Assembly (NCBI RefSeq): GCF_001887595.1
Contig: NZ_CP017480.1
Coordinates: 1,116,001 to 1,180,000, forward strand
Length of the DNA: 64,000 nucleotides
Direction of reading: 5' to 3'
Origin: Luteibacter rhizovicinus DSM 16549
GTDB taxonomy: Bacteria; Pseudomonadota; Gammaproteobacteria; Xanthomonadales; Rhodanobacteraceae
Position numbers and translations under genes: made by a program. Below, piece by piece: positions 18,432 through 29,000 of the stretch; positions within the stretch are counted from its first letter, which is position 1; each line of letters begins with the position of its first letter. The notes under the pieces were generated by a model. The model did not search any database and had not been told where the DNA came from. It was given only the letters and a program-made list of their open reading frames with translations.

Positions 18432-20606
18432 ATGACCGCCGTCCTCCGTGTCGCCTTACCCGTCCCCCTCCTGACCCTGTTCGATTACCTGCCGCCCGAG
18501 GCAGGGAGCGCGCAGGCGGGATCGCGCGTGCGCGTGCCCTTCGGACGGGGCGAGATGGTCGGGATCGTGATCGATCCCGCCGCGGAAGCCGTCGTCGGGG
18601 TCAAGCGTCTGAAGCGGGTGAGTGAGGTGCTGGACGAGACGCCGCTCCTGGACGCCGAGTTGCTGGCCACCCTCGCCTGGGCGGCGGACTACTGGGCCGG
18701 CGCGCCAGGCGAGGCCTTCGCCAATGCCCTGCCCCTCGCGCTCCGCGAACCCCGGCCCCTGCCAGCCACCGGCCGTGAGGTCTGGGCGCTGACCCTCCAG
18801 GGCCGCAGTGCACGCGATGCCCGCAGCCGCAAGGGTGGCTCGGCCGCCTTGCTCGATGCACTGGCCGACGGCCCCCGCGCTGCCGACGATCTCGCCTTCG
18901 CTTTGCCGGAGTGGCGCGCGGCGGCCCGCCGCCTGGTCGAAGCCGGCCTGGTCGAAAAATCGGAGCTCGAGGAATCATCGCTGCCCGCCAGCCCTGCGCC
19001 GGGCCCTGCCCTGAGCGAGGAGCAGGCGGCCGCAGTCACTGCGATGGGAGAGGGGTTCGGTCGCTTCCAACCTTATGTACTGGATGGTGTCACCGGCAGC
19101 GGCAAGACCGAGGTCTACCTGGCCCTGATCGAACGCGCGCTGGCCGACGGCAAACAGACCCTCCTGCTGGTGCCGGAAATCGGTCTGGCGCCACAGACCG
19201 TCCGCCGCCTGCGCGAGCGCCTCGGCGTGACGATCGAAGTGCTCCATTCCAATCTCGCCGAGGGCGATCGCGCGCGCGCGTGGCTGCGGGCGCGCAATGG
19301 CAGCGCCAAGGTGGTCCTCGGTACGCGCTCGGCGGTGTTCACGCCCTTGCCACACGCCGGCCTGATCATCGTCGACGAGGAACACGACGCGTCCTACAAA
19401 CAGCAGGAAGGCTTCCGATACCACGCTCGCGATCTCGCGCTCGTCCGCGCTCGCGCCCATGGCGTGCCCGTGGTACTGGGCTCCGCCACGCCATCGCTGG
19501 AGACACTGGGCAACGTCGAAGCGGGGCGCTACCAGCGACTGGTGCTGCGGGGCCGACCCGGCGCGACGCAGTCGACCCGCGTGCAGATCGTCGACATGCG
19601 CGCGCAACGCCTCGACCACGGCATGTCGCCCACGCTGATGAATGCCGTGGCCGCCTGCGTGGGCCGCGGCGAACAGGCGCTGGTCTTCCGCAACCGGCGG
19701 GGTTACGCCCCGGTCCTGCTCTGCTACGACTGCGGCTGGCACGCGGACTGCCCGCGCTGCGACCGGCCCATGACCTTGCACGCCGGTCGCCGCCGGCTCA
19801 TCTGCCATCACTGCGACAATACGATGGCGGTACCACTCACCTGCCCGTCCTGCGCCTCGGCCAACATCAGCCCCCAGGGCCAGGGCACCGAGCGGCTGGA
19901 AGAAGCCCTGACAGCGCGGTTTCCCGACGTGCCCGTGGTGCGCATCGATCGCGAAACCACGCGACGCCGCGATGCTTTCGGCGAGATCCTCGACGGCCTG
20001 CGCGAAGACAAACCGGCCATTCTCGTCGGTACGCAGATGCTGGCGAAGGGACACGATCTGCCCAATCTCACCCTGGTCGCCATCGTCGGCGTCGACGAAG
20101 GGCTGCACAGCGTCGATTTCCGTGCCGGCGAGCGCCTTGCCCAGCTGGTGGTCCAGGTGGCGGGGCGCGCCGGACGCGCGAGCAAGCCGGGCAGCGTCCT
20201 CCTGCAGACGCACCACCCGGATCACCCGATGCTGCATGCGCTGCTACGTGGTGGCTACGGCGCCGTGGCGACCGAACTGCTCGACGAGCGCCGGCTGCTG
20301 GACCTGCCGCCTTTCGCCCATCAGGTGCTGTTACGTGCCGACGCTCTCGGACGCGCCGAAGTCGATGCCTTCCTGAGCCAGGCGCATATCGCCATCGGCC
20401 CGCCGGAGGATCTGCGTATCGCCGGCCCCATGCCCGCCCCCATGCCCCTCCGTGCGGGACGCCATCGGGGCCAGTTATTGGTCGAGGCCAGCTCGCGCGG
20501 CCGCCTGCACGCGTTCCTCCGGCCGTGGCAGCACGCGCTGCTGGGGCTGCCCGAGGCACGTAAAGTGCGCTGGTCGCTCGACGTCGATCCCATCGATCTT
20601 TACTGA
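18432..20606 (+). CDS. priA: Primosomal replication protein N' (PriA helicase)
   Basis: A 3'-to-5' DNA helicase that recognises stalled forks and reloads the replisome, 724 residues. N-terminal 3'-DNA-binding domain (about 1-110); helicase core with Walker A GVTGSGKTE (about 219-227), DEEH box (VDEEHDASYKQQ) and motif III GSATPS. The PriA zinc-binding insertion has cysteines CYDCGWHADCPRC and CHHC...CPSC. The helicase C-terminal half includes VGTQMLAKGHDLPNLTLV and QVAGRAGR. The start ATG follows a 371-base region with DnaA boxes and a palindrome, which may tie its expression to DnaA. Length matches the family (E. coli 732). Confidence 0.97.
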   Translation: MTAVLRVALPVPLLTLFDYLPPEAGSAQAGSRVRVPFGRGEMVGIVIDPAAEAVVGVKRLKRVSEVLDETPLLDAELLATLAWAADYWAGAPGEAFANALPLALREPRPLPATGREVWALTLQGRSARDARSRKGGSAALLDALADGPRAADDLAFALPEWRAAARRLVEAGLVEKSELEESSLPASPAPGPALSEEQAAAVTAMGEGFGRFQPYVLDGVTGSGKTEVYLALIERALADGKQTLLLVPEIGLAPQTVRRLRERLGVTIEVLHSNLAEGDRARAWLRARNGSAKVVLGTRSAVFTPLPHAGLIIVDEEHDASYKQQEGFRYHARDLALVRARAHGVPVVLGSATPSLETLGNVEAGRYQRLVLRGRPGATQSTRVQIVDMRAQRLDHGMSPTLMNAVAACVGRGEQALVFRNRRGYAPVLLCYDCGWHADCPRCDRPMTLHAGRRRLICHHCDNTMAVPLTCPSCASANISPQGQGTERLEEALTARFPDVPVVRIDRETTRRRDAFGEILDGLREDKPAILVGTQMLAKGHDLPNLTLVAIVGVDEGLHSVDFRAGERLAQLVVQVAGRAGRASKPGSVLLQTHHPDHPMLHALLRGGYGAVATELLDERRLLDLPPFAHQVLLRADALGRAEVDAFLSQAHIAIGPPEDLRIAGPMPAPMPLRAGRHRGQLLVEASSRGRLHAFLRPWQHALLGLPEARKVRWSLDVDPIDLY

Positions 20607-20703
20607 CAGAACGCCGCATGGCTGAACCGAAACCTATGGATGCCTACACGGCGGGGGCAATCGGCGCGACAATAGAGGTCTCCCAGGTAACGGAAACCCC
20701 AAC

Positions 20704-21657
20704 GTGACCACTCAGCTCGAGCAACTGCGCAAGATCACCACCGTCGTAGCCGATACCGGCGACATCTCGGCCATTGCCAAGTACAAGCCGGAAGACGCGA
20801 CCACCAACCCGTCGCTGCTGCTGAAGGCGGCCGGTATCCCGACCTATTCGGGCTACATCGACGAGGCCGTGCAGTGGGCCAAGGGTCAGAGCAACAACCG
20901 TGAGCAGCAGCTGGTCGATGCCGGCGATCGCCTCGCCGTGCTGGTCGGCCGCGAGATCCTCAAGATCGTCCCGGGCAAGGTTTCCACCGAAGTGGACGCG
21001 CGCCTCTCGTTCGATACGAATGCTTCGATCGACAAGGCCAAGCGCCTGATCGGCTTTTACGAAGAAATCGGCATCAAGAAAGAGCGCATCCTGATCAAGC
21101 TCGCCTCGACGTGGGAAGGTATCCGCGCTGCGGAGAAACTGCAGAAGGACGGCATCAACTGCAACCTCACCCTGCTCTTCAGCTTCGAACAGGCCGTGGC
21201 CTGCGCCGAAGCCGGCGTGTTCCTGATTTCGCCGTTCGTCGGCCGCATCTTCGACTGGTACGTTGCCAATACCGACAAGAAGACCTACGCGCCGGCGGAA
21301 GATCCGGGCGTGCAGTCCGTTCGCCGCATCTACGACTGGTACAAGCTGCACGGCTATGAAACCGTCGTCATGGGTGCCAGCTTCCGCAACATCGGCCAGA
21401 TCCAGGCCCTCGCCGGCTGCGACCGCCTGACGATCGCGCCGGAGCTGCTGAAGGAACTGGACGAAAACACCAGCGACCTGCCGGTGGCGCTCAAGGACAC
21501 CGGCGCGAAGGAAGCCAAGCCGGCCAAGCTCGACGAGGCCAAGTTCCGCTGGGGCCACAACGAGAACGCGATGGCTACCGACAAGCTCGGCGAAGGCATC
21601 CGCAAGTTCGCGGTCGACCAGCGCAAGCTCGAAGAACTGCTGGGCGCGAAGCTGTAA
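20704..21657 (+). CDS. tal: Transaldolase
   Basis: Cytosolic pentose-phosphate enzyme that moves a dihydroxyacetone unit between sedoheptulose 7-phosphate and glyceraldehyde 3-phosphate. It has 317 residues, the same as E. coli Tal[10 protein letters not shown] and DATTNPSL near the N-terminus hold the catalytic aspartate, and the Schiff-base lysine is Lys132 in [13 protein letters not shown]. The start is a GTG at 20704, aligned with the family start ([20 protein letters not shown]). A strong terminator follows. Confidence 0.97.
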   Translation: MTTQLEQLRKITTVVADTGDISAIAKYKPEDATTNPSLLLKAAGIPTYSGYIDEAVQWAKGQSNNREQQLVDAGDRLAVLVGREILKIVPGKVSTEVDARLSFDTNASIDKAKRLIGFYEEIGIKKERILIKLASTWEGIRAAEKLQKDGINCNLTLLFSFEQAVACAEAGVFLISPFVGRIFDWYVANTDKKTYAPAEDPGVQSVRRIYDWYKLHGYETVVMGASFRNIGQIQALAGCDRLTIAPELLKELDENTSDLPVALKDTGAKEAKPAKLDEAKFRWGHNENAMATDKLGEGIRKFAVDQRKLEELLGAKL

Positions 21658-21683
21658 GTTTCGCTTCAACGGTGTAGCAAAAA

Positions 21684-21706
21684 GGGGCCTCACGGCCCCT
21701 TTTTTT
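21684..21706 (+). terminator. Terminator of transaldolase gene
   Basis: GGGGCC-TCAC-GGCCCC followed by seven T residues and preceded by five A residues, so it may also act on the minus-strand gene that converges from 21824. Confidence 0.92.
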
Positions 21707-21815
21707 GTGGGAGCCGATGTATCGGCGATGAGCGTTACAGCTTCCCCGCTCCGTTGGCTCTTCGCCGCTGAAGCGGCTCCCACATGGTTCTCTTCGTCGC
21801 TGAAGCGGCTCCCAC
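21707..21815. repeat. REP cluster (BIME-like, three units)
   Basis: GTGGGAGCCGATGTATCGGCGA (21707-21728) faces TCGCCGCTGAAGCGGCTCCC (from 21762) across a spacer containing GCTCCGTTGGCT. A third unit (21794-21815) follows directly. The spacer is shared with the elements at 23286 and 54686. It lies between the convergent tal and aldehyde dehydrogenase genes. Confidence 0.85.
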
Positions 21816-21823
21816 ACGAGGTG

Positions 21824-23221
21824 CTACCGACGGATCTTGAAACCGAGCAGGCGGTCCACCGTCTTGCCGTACGGCGGGCGCAACATCGCCGAAACATCGA
21901 AACGCGCCTGCCGGTACACGGAACGCGCATGGCTGAACGTGCGAAAGCCGTCGACGCCGTGGTACGCACCCATGCCTGACGGACCGATACCGCCGAACGG
22001 AAGGTCGTCCATCGTCAGGTGCAGAATGGTGTCGTTGAGGGTCACGCCGCCGACGATCGTGCGTGCCAGCACGCGCTCCTGTTCGTCTCTGTCGTTACCG
22101 AAGTAGTAGAGGCTGAGCGGTCGCGCATGCGCGTTGATATGGGCAATCGCGTCGTCGACGCCGTCATAGGGAATCACGGGGAGGATCGGCCCGAAGATCT
22201 CTTCGCGCAGGACGTCCATCTCGTCGTCGACGCCGAGCACGACAGTCGGCGCGAGACGGCGGTCGTCGAAGGTTTCTCCGGCGGCACCGAGCGGGCGTAG
22301 CGTCGCGCCTTTCGCCGTCGCATCCGCGAGATAACCGAGCAGGCGTTCGTGATGACGCACATTGACGATCGACGTGTAATCGGGGTTGCCGCTCAACGTG
22401 GGAAACATGCCGACCACCGCCCGTTGCAAGGCATCCACGAAGGCCTCGACGCGATCGGAAGGAACCAACGCGTAATCCGGCGAGACGCAGACCTGGCCCG
22501 CGTTGAGCGTCTTGCCGAACATCAGACGCTTCGCGGCGAGATCGAGATCCGCATCGCGACCGACGATGGCCGGCGACTTGCCACCCAGTTCAAGCGTTAC
22601 CGGCACGAGGTTCTCGGCCGCCGCTCGCATGACGTGCCGCGCGACCGAAGTCGCCCCGGTAAAAATGAGGTGGTCGAACGGCAGTGCGGAGAACTGCTCA
22701 CCGACACGACTGTCGCCGGTAATCACTGCGATCTCGGTTTCGCCAAAGGCTTTGGCGATCATCGACTGCATGAGCGCCGAGGAGCGCGGCGTGAACTCCG
22801 AGGGCTTGATCATCGCGCGGTTACCGGCGGCGAGGATGCCAGCCAGGGGCGAGAAGGTGAGATTGAACGGGAAGTTCCACGGCGAGATCAGGCCGACGAC
22901 GCCCTTGGGCTGGTAGTCGACCCAGGCGCGTGCACCCAGCAGCGCGAGCGCGGCTGGCGATACCCTGCGTGCAGCGCGGCGCATCCAGCGTTTGACGTGC
23001 TTCTTCGCGTGCTTGAGCGGATCGATCGAAGCCGCGACGTCGGTGATCAGCGAGCCCTGGACCGAGCGGTGACCGAAATCGTCGCGCAGGGCATCCGCGA
23101 TGTCACCCGCATGATCGACCAGCAGTCCGATGGCACGGTCGAGGCGATCGATGCGAACCGCAGCCGACGGCGAACCGTCGGTCAGCTGGGCGAGCTTCTG
23201 GCGTTCGAGGATGGCATGCAT
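21824..23221 (-). CDS. calB: Coniferyl aldehyde dehydrogenase
   Basis: NAD(P)-dependent aldehyde dehydrogenase of 465 residues. It has the cofactor/active-site order GLISPWNFPFNLT, the general-base glutamate in LELGGKSP and the nucleophile cysteine in GQVCVSPDY. Short length, the absence of the N-terminal ALDH extension and the C-terminal GKTVDRLLGFKIRR match coniferyl aldehyde dehydrogenases, which oxidise lignin-derived coniferaldehyde to ferulate. Similar enzymes are also annotated as fatty-aldehyde dehydrogenases, so the symbol rests on family resemblance. It lies between two REP clusters. Confidence 0.85.
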   Translation of the reverse strand: MHAILERQKLAQLTDGSPSAAVRIDRLDRAIGLLVDHAGDIADALRDDFGHRSVQGSLITDVAASIDPLKHAKKHVKRWMRRAARRVSPAALALLGARAWVDYQPKGVVGLISPWNFPFNLTFSPLAGILAAGNRAMIKPSEFTPRSSALMQSMIAKAFGETEIAVITGDSRVGEQFSALPFDHLIFTGATSVARHVMRAAAENLVPVTLELGGKSPAIVGRDADLDLAAKRLMFGKTLNAGQVCVSPDYALVPSDRVEAFVDALQRAVVGMFPTLSGNPDYTSIVNVRHHERLLGYLADATAKGATLRPLGAAGETFDDRRLAPTVVLGVDDEMDVLREEIFGPILPVIPYDGVDDAIAHINAHARPLSLYYFGNDRDEQERVLARTIVGGVTLNDTILHLTMDDLPFGGIGPSGMGAYHGVDGFRTFSHARSVYRQARFDVSAMLRPPYGKTVDRLLGFKIRR

Positions 23222-23285
23222 GGCGCCGAGTGTACGGCGGCCGAGGTGACCTTGTGGGGGCCTTCTTCCTGGGATGGCCCGCTTT

Positions 23286-23399
23286 GTGTGGGAGACGCTT
23301 CATCGGCGATGGGCATTGCGGCTTTACCGCTCCGTTAGCCTTTCGCCGCTGAAGCGGCTCCCACATGGTTCTTTTCGCCGATGCATTCGGCTCCTACAA
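23286..23399. repeat. REP cluster (BIME-like, three units)
   Basis: GTGTGGGAGACGCTTCATCG (from 23286), the spacer with GCTCCGTTAGCC, TCGCCGCTGAAGCGGCTCCC (from 23343) and a third unit TCGCCGATGCATTCGGCTCC (from 23375). The architecture is the same as at 21707-21815. It lies between the calB 5' end and the end of the efflux operon. Confidence 0.85.
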
Positions 23400-23410
23400 G
23401 AGCACCAAGC

Positions 23411-24856
23411 TCAGGCCTGGGACCAGCCGCCGCCGAGGGCGCGGATCAGCTGGACGCTGGCACGCAGCTGGCGGGTTTCGAGGTCGATAACGCTACGCTG
23501 GGCGTCGAGCGCGGCCGTCTGCGCCTGCACCACATCGAGGTAGCCGACGGCACCGTTGCGATAGCGGTCAAGGGACAGGTCCACCGAGCGTTGCGCCGCG
23601 TCGGCGGCGGCACGTTGGTCGGTGAGCGCCGTGCCGAGATCGCGCAGCAGGACGAGATTGTCTTCCACCTGGGCAAAGGCGTTGAGGACCACGTCGCGGT
23701 ACTTCGCGCCGGCCTCGTCGGTCGCAGCCTTGGCGGCATCGACGACAGCCTTGCGACGACCACCGTCGAACACGCTCAACAACAGCGTCGGACCGATCGA
23801 CCAGAAGCGGTTCGGCGCGGTGGCAATGCTGCCCCAGGCGCTGCTCTGCCAGCCTCCCTGCGCGTCGAGCGTCAACTGCGGGAAGTACGCCGACCGCGCC
23901 ACACCCACCCGGGCGTTTGCCTCGGCCGTGCGGCGTTCGGCAGCGGCAACGTCGGGTCGACGCTGGAGGATCACCGAGGGCACGTCGAGCGGGATGGTCG
24001 GCACTTTCACCTGCGCGTCGTTGGTCGCGAGGTTGAAGGTGGACGCGGAATCACCGACGAGTACGGCGATCGCATGCTGGATCAGCGCACGTTGTGCCTG
24101 CGTCTGGGTGAGCTGCGATTTTGCGTTGGACAGCTGGGTCTGCGCGCGAGCTACATCGAGGCCGGACGAGATGCCGCCCTCGTGGCGCGACTGCGTGAGT
24201 TCGAGCGCGCGACTGAAGGCGACGATGCTGTCGTTGAGCACCTTGACCTGGCGATCCAGGCCATTGAGCTGCAGGTAGCTGTCGGCCAACTGGGCCTGCA
24301 GGCTCAGGCGCACCGAGGCGAGATCGCCAGCGGCGGCGGCCTGCTCGGCCGTACCGGCGGCGACGGTATCGCGCACGCGCCCCCACAGGTCGACTTCATA
24401 GTCGGCCTGCACCCCGATCGTGTACGAGCTATACACCGCCGGCGACGTGGTGCCACGAAGCGGCCGCGTATCCGATTCGCGATCACGCTGACCATTGCCG
24501 TTCAGTCCGAGCGTCGGAAACAGCGCGGAACGAACCTGCCGCGTGAATGCTTCGGACTGCTCGTAATGCGCGAGCGCGGCGGCGAGGCTGGCGTTGTTCG
24601 CGATCAGCTTCGTCTGCAGGTCGTCGAGGCGCGAGTCACCGTAGAGCTTCCACCAGGCATCCCGGTCAAGGTGATCGGCTGGCTTCGCCTCAGTCCACGG
24701 CGAGGTCGCATTGGCGTACAGGTCGGCCGCCGGTACGTCGGGCACCTTGTAGGTCGGCGCGAGCGAGCAAGCAGAGAGTCCGAGCGATACCAGGGCCGCA
24801 AGCCCACCGACGCGCCAGGAAACGAACCGGCTCTCCGAATCAGGCCTTCGCAGCAT
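23411..24856 (-). CDS. RND efflux outer-membrane lipoprotein (NodT/OprM family)
   Basis: TolC-like outer-membrane channel for the RND pump encoded just upstream, 481 residues. The lipoprotein signal peptide has lipobox LSAC (LVSLGLSACSLAPTYKVP), the usual NodT-family start. Two outer-membrane efflux repeats follow with long helices, for example QADYEVDLWGRVRDTVAAG and SRHEGGISSGLDVARAQTQL. The start at 24856 is preferred since the signal peptide follows; it overlaps the end of the adaptor gene by 17 bases, so it is translationally linked. Confidence 0.93.
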   Translation of the reverse strand: MLRRPDSESRFVSWRVGGLAALVSLGLSACSLAPTYKVPDVPAADLYANATSPWTEAKPADHLDRDAWWKLYGDSRLDDLQTKLIANNASLAAALAHYEQSEAFTRQVRSALFPTLGLNGNGQRDRESDTRPLRGTTSPAVYSSYTIGVQADYEVDLWGRVRDTVAAGTAEQAAAAGDLASVRLSLQAQLADSYLQLNGLDRQVKVLNDSIVAFSRALELTQSRHEGGISSGLDVARAQTQLSNAKSQLTQTQAQRALIQHAIAVLVGDSASTFNLATNDAQVKVPTIPLDVPSVILQRRPDVAAAERRTAEANARVGVARSAYFPQLTLDAQGGWQSSAWGSIATAPNRFWSIGPTLLLSVFDGGRRKAVVDAAKAATDEAGAKYRDVVLNAFAQVEDNLVLLRDLGTALTDQRAAADAAQRSVDLSLDRYRNGAVGYLDVVQAQTAALDAQRSVIDLETRQLRASVQLIRALGGGWSQA

Positions 24857-26021
24857 GGTCGCCTTCCGCCTTCTTCTTCGGTGCATTGACGCGCACGGTG
24901 TCGCCATCGGCCAGGCCATCAGGCGGGCTTTCGATCAGGCGGTCGCCCGCCGCGATGCCCGAGCCCAGCTGGATCGTCTTGCCGAGATCCCGGGTGATCG
25001 TCACGTCCTTGAAGCTGACCTTGTTCTGCGCATCGACCACGGCGACGCGCAGCCCCTTCTCGTCGTACACGAGCGCGCTCGCGGGCACGCTGAACAGGCC
25101 TGCGTTACCCGCCACGTCGAACTCGACGCTGGCGTAGGCGCCAGGGAGCAGCTTGCCGGCCTCGTTATCGACGGACACCTGGACGAGCGTCGTGCCGGTC
25201 GCAGCGCTGATCGAGGCCGACGACGATTCCACGGTGCCTTCGAAGGTCTGACCGGGGTACTCGGGCACGGTGAGTTTCACCGTGGCGCCCTGCTTGATGG
25301 ACGGCGCATAGTTCTGCGGCACATTCACGTACATGCGCAGCTTGCGCACGTCGGACACGACGAACAGTTCTTGGCCACCACCGCCCGCGTTGATCAACGC
25401 ACCGACGTCGGTTTCGCGCGCCGTGACCGTTCCGTCGAAGGGGGCCGTCAGCTTGGCGTAACCCTTCAGTGCCTGGATGCGCTCGAGGTTGGCCGCAGCG
25501 GCGGCCGCAAGCGCGTGCTTGGCATCGTAGTCACCGACCTTCTCGTCGACTTCCTGCTTGGATACCGAATCGGAATCGCGCATCGACTGCCAGCGTTTGG
25601 CCGTGGTCTGCGCCAGGGACTCGTTGGCCCGCGCGCTGGCGAGATCCGCTTTCGCCTGCAGCAATTGCTGGTCGAGGTCGGGCGTCTCGATTTCGGCGAG
25701 CACCTCACCGGCTTTCACTTTCTGGCCGATGTCGGCCTTCCAGTACTTCAGGTAACCGCTCGTGCGCGCGAAGATCGGCGCCCGCGAGTACGCCTGGAGT
25801 CGGCCGGGCAGGTTCAGATCGCCACCACCCTGGCCACCCTGCGGAGAAACCACGTTGACCGTGGGCTGGGACTGTTCGTTGGTCCAGTCGCGCAGCTTGC
25901 GTGAGTCGTTCGCACGCGTGGCGACACCGGCGACGACGATCGCGAGGACCACGATCGCGGCGATGACGCCAGCCAGGCGAAGGCGGCGCGGCGGAGGGGT
26001 GTGCAAGGTATCAGGCGACAT
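24840..26021 (-). CDS. RND efflux periplasmic adaptor (membrane fusion protein)
   Basis: Periplasmic adaptor joining the RND permease to the outer-membrane channel, 393 residues. It has an N-terminal membrane anchor (about 16-34, AGVIAAIVVLAIVVAGVA), a lipoyl half-motif YLKYWKADIGQKVKAGEVLA, a helical hairpin (about 110-190), a second lipoyl half (KLTAPFDGTVTARETDVGAL) and beta-barrel domains. There is no lipobox, so it is membrane-anchored rather than a lipoprotein. It overlaps the permease gene by 11 bases and the channel gene by 17. Confidence 0.93.
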   Translation of the reverse strand: MSPDTLHTPPPRRLRLAGVIAAIVVLAIVVAGVATRANDSRKLRDWTNEQSQPTVNVVSPQGGQGGGDLNLPGRLQAYSRAPIFARTSGYLKYWKADIGQKVKAGEVLAEIETPDLDQQLLQAKADLASARANESLAQTTAKRWQSMRDSDSVSKQEVDEKVGDYDAKHALAAAAAANLERIQALKGYAKLTAPFDGTVTARETDVGALINAGGGGQELFVVSDVRKLRMYVNVPQNYAPSIKQGATVKLTVPEYPGQTFEGTVESSSASISAATGTTLVQVSVDNEAGKLLPGAYASVEFDVAGNAGLFSVPASALVYDEKGLRVAVVDAQNKVSFKDVTITRDLGKTIQLGSGIAAGDRLIESPPDGLADGDTVRVNAPKKKAEGDHAAKA

Positions 26022-29000
26022 GGATGGGCTCTCCGGAGTTCACCGGGGTGGGTGACGGGTGACCACGACGCGCGTGGATCATGCTGAAGACGACTGGAAC
26101 GAAGAAGAGCGTGGCGGTGGTAGCGAAGATCAGGCCACCGATCACGGCACGGCCGAGCGGTGCGTTCTGCTCGCCGCCCTCGCCCATGCCGAGCGCCATG
26201 GGTGCCATACCGATGATCATCGCGAGCGCGGTCATGAGCACCGGGCGGAAGCGGACGAAACCGCCTTCGAGGGCCGCCGCATGCGCGTCGCCGAGTTCGG
26301 CAAGACGCTCGCGACAGAAGCTGACGACCAGGATGGAGTTGGCCGTGGCCACGCCCATGCACATGATCGCGCCGGTGAGCGCGGGCACCGACAAGGTCGT
26401 ATGCGTGCCGAAGAGCATCCAGATGATGCCGGCGATGGCCGCTGGCAACGCGGTCACGATCACGAACGGATCGCTCCACGACTGGAAGTTGACGACGATC
26501 AGCAAGTAGATGAGAACGATGGCACCGAGCAGTCCGAGAATGAGGCCCGAGAAGGCGCTGTTCATCGTCTGCACCTGGCCGAGAAGCGCGGTCGTGGTCG
26601 CCTTCGGAAGGAACTTCTTGTTCGCCTCGATGATCTTCTGGATATCACCGGCCACTGCGCCGAGATCACGATCCTGCGTGGTCGCGTAGATCTCGACCAT
26701 GGACTGGATGTTGTACTGACTGAACACGGCATTCGTCGCCGTGCGCTGCACGGTCGCGAAGCCACCCAGGATCTGCGAGCCGGCGGCGCCGATGCTCGGG
26801 CTGATCGGCACGTTCTGCAGATCGGCCATCGAGTCGATGCTGTACTGCGGGGTCTGCATCACGATCGGGTAGGAAATACCGTTCTGCGGATTGAGCCAGA
26901 AGGTCGGCGCGATCTGGCTGGAACCGGCGAGGTTCACGCCAAGACTATTGGTCACGTCGCGCTCGGTGATGCCGACCTGCTGCGCCTGGCTGCGATCGAC
27001 ATTGACGTTGAGCGTCGGGTTCGCCTGCGACTGCTGGATACGTGCATCGGCCACACCGGGCACGCGGCGGATCTCGCGCAGCAAGCGGTCGGCGTAGGCG
27101 AAATTCGCCGGCAGGTTCGGCCCACGGATCTGCAGATCGATCGGAGCCGGCGCACCGAAGTTCAGGATCTGGCTGATGATGTCGGCCGGGGGGAACGAGA
27201 ACGTCGTGCCGGGGAAGGCGCGCGGAAGCTGCTCACGCAGCGTGCGCACGTAGTCCGCCGTGGGCGCATGCCCTTCGTTGAGCGATATCTGGATATCGCC
27301 ATCCTGGCTGCCGATCGTGCCCGTGTTGTTATAGGCGTTGTTGATGCCCGAGCTGGACAGGCCGATGTTGTCCACCACCGTACCGAGTTCTTCCTTCGGA
27401 ATCACACGACGCACGGCATCCGTTACCTCGGAGAACAGCCGGGCGCTTTCTTCCACGCGCGTACCGACCGGCGCGCGGACATGCATGAGGATCTGACCGG
27501 AGTCGACCGCCGGGAAGAAGTTGCGGCCAAGCATCGGAACCAGGGCGAACGTCAGCACCACGAAGGCCATGAAACCGATCACGAAGACCCGTCCATGCCC
27601 GAGCGCCATGGCGAGGAGTCCGTGGTAGGTCTCGCGAACACTCTCGAAGCGCGCTTCGAAGCCACGCTGGAAACGCACCAGCGGGTTACGTGACGGCTTC
27701 TTGCCTTCGCCGTGCGGATCGTCGTGGGTATGCGGATGCAGCAGATACTTCGCCATCGTCGGCACCAGGGTGCGCGACAGGATGAACGAGGCGATCATCG
27801 CGAACATCACCGCCTCGGCCATCGGCACGAAGAGGAAGCGTGCGACGCCGTCGAGGAAGAACATCGGCACGAACACGATGCAGATACACAGCAGGGAGAC
27901 GAAGGCCGGTGTGACGATCTGCGCGGCGCCGTCGAGGATCGCCGTTTCGACGTCCTTGCCTTGCTCCAGATGCCAGTTGATGTTCTCGATGGTGACCGTC
28001 GCGTCGTCCACCAGGATACCGACCGCCAACGCGAGGCCGCCCAGCGTCATGATGTTCAGCGTTTCGCCGATGGCCGACAGCGCGGCGATCGAGCCAAGGA
28101 TCGCCAGCGGGATGGACGTCGCGATGATGACCGTCGAGCGCCAGCTTCCGAGGAAGAGGAGAATCATCAGGCTGGTGAGTGCCGCCGCGATCACGCCTTC
28201 ACGCGCGACACCCGCGATGGCACCGCTGACAAAGAGCGACTGATCGCCGATCGGCTTGATCTGCAGCGAATCCGGTACCGACCCCTTCATCGCGGCGACA
28301 CGGTCCTTGACGCCCTGGATGATCGCCAGCGTCGAGGCCGAACCGTTCTTCAGCACCGTCATGAGCACCGAACGATTGCCGTCCACATGCACGATGTTGG
28401 TCTGCGGCGGTGCGCCGTCGCGCACGTGGGCGATATCGCGGATGTACACCGTCGCACCGTTGACCGTCTTCACCGGCAGGTTGCCGAGCTCTTCGACGAC
28501 CGAGGGTGCGTTGTTGAGTTGCAGCGTGTACTCGAACTGGCCGATTTTCTGCGTACCTACCGGGGTGATCAGGTTTTGTGCAGCCAGCGCATTGGCCACG
28601 TCCTGCGCGGACAACCCGCGCGCCTGCAGCGCTGGCGGATCGATGTCGATCTGCACCTGACGGGTCTTGCCGCCGAAGGGGAACGGGATCGCCGCACCGG
28701 CAACCGATGTCAGCTGCGGACGGATGATATTGAGACCCAGATCGCCCAGGTTCTGCTCGGTCAGCCCATCGCCGGACAGCGCCAGCTGGATGATCGGCAC
28801 CGTCGACGCGTTGTAGTTGAGGATCAGCGGCGGCGTCGTGCCCGCTGGCAGCTGGCGCAGGAGCGTTTGCGCGACCGCCGTGACCTGCGCGTTGGCGGTG
28901 CGGATGTCCACCGTGGGCTGGAAGAAGATCTTGATGATGCCGAAGCCCTGGATCGAGTTCGCCTCGATGTGCTCGACATCGTTCACGGTGGTGGTCAGCA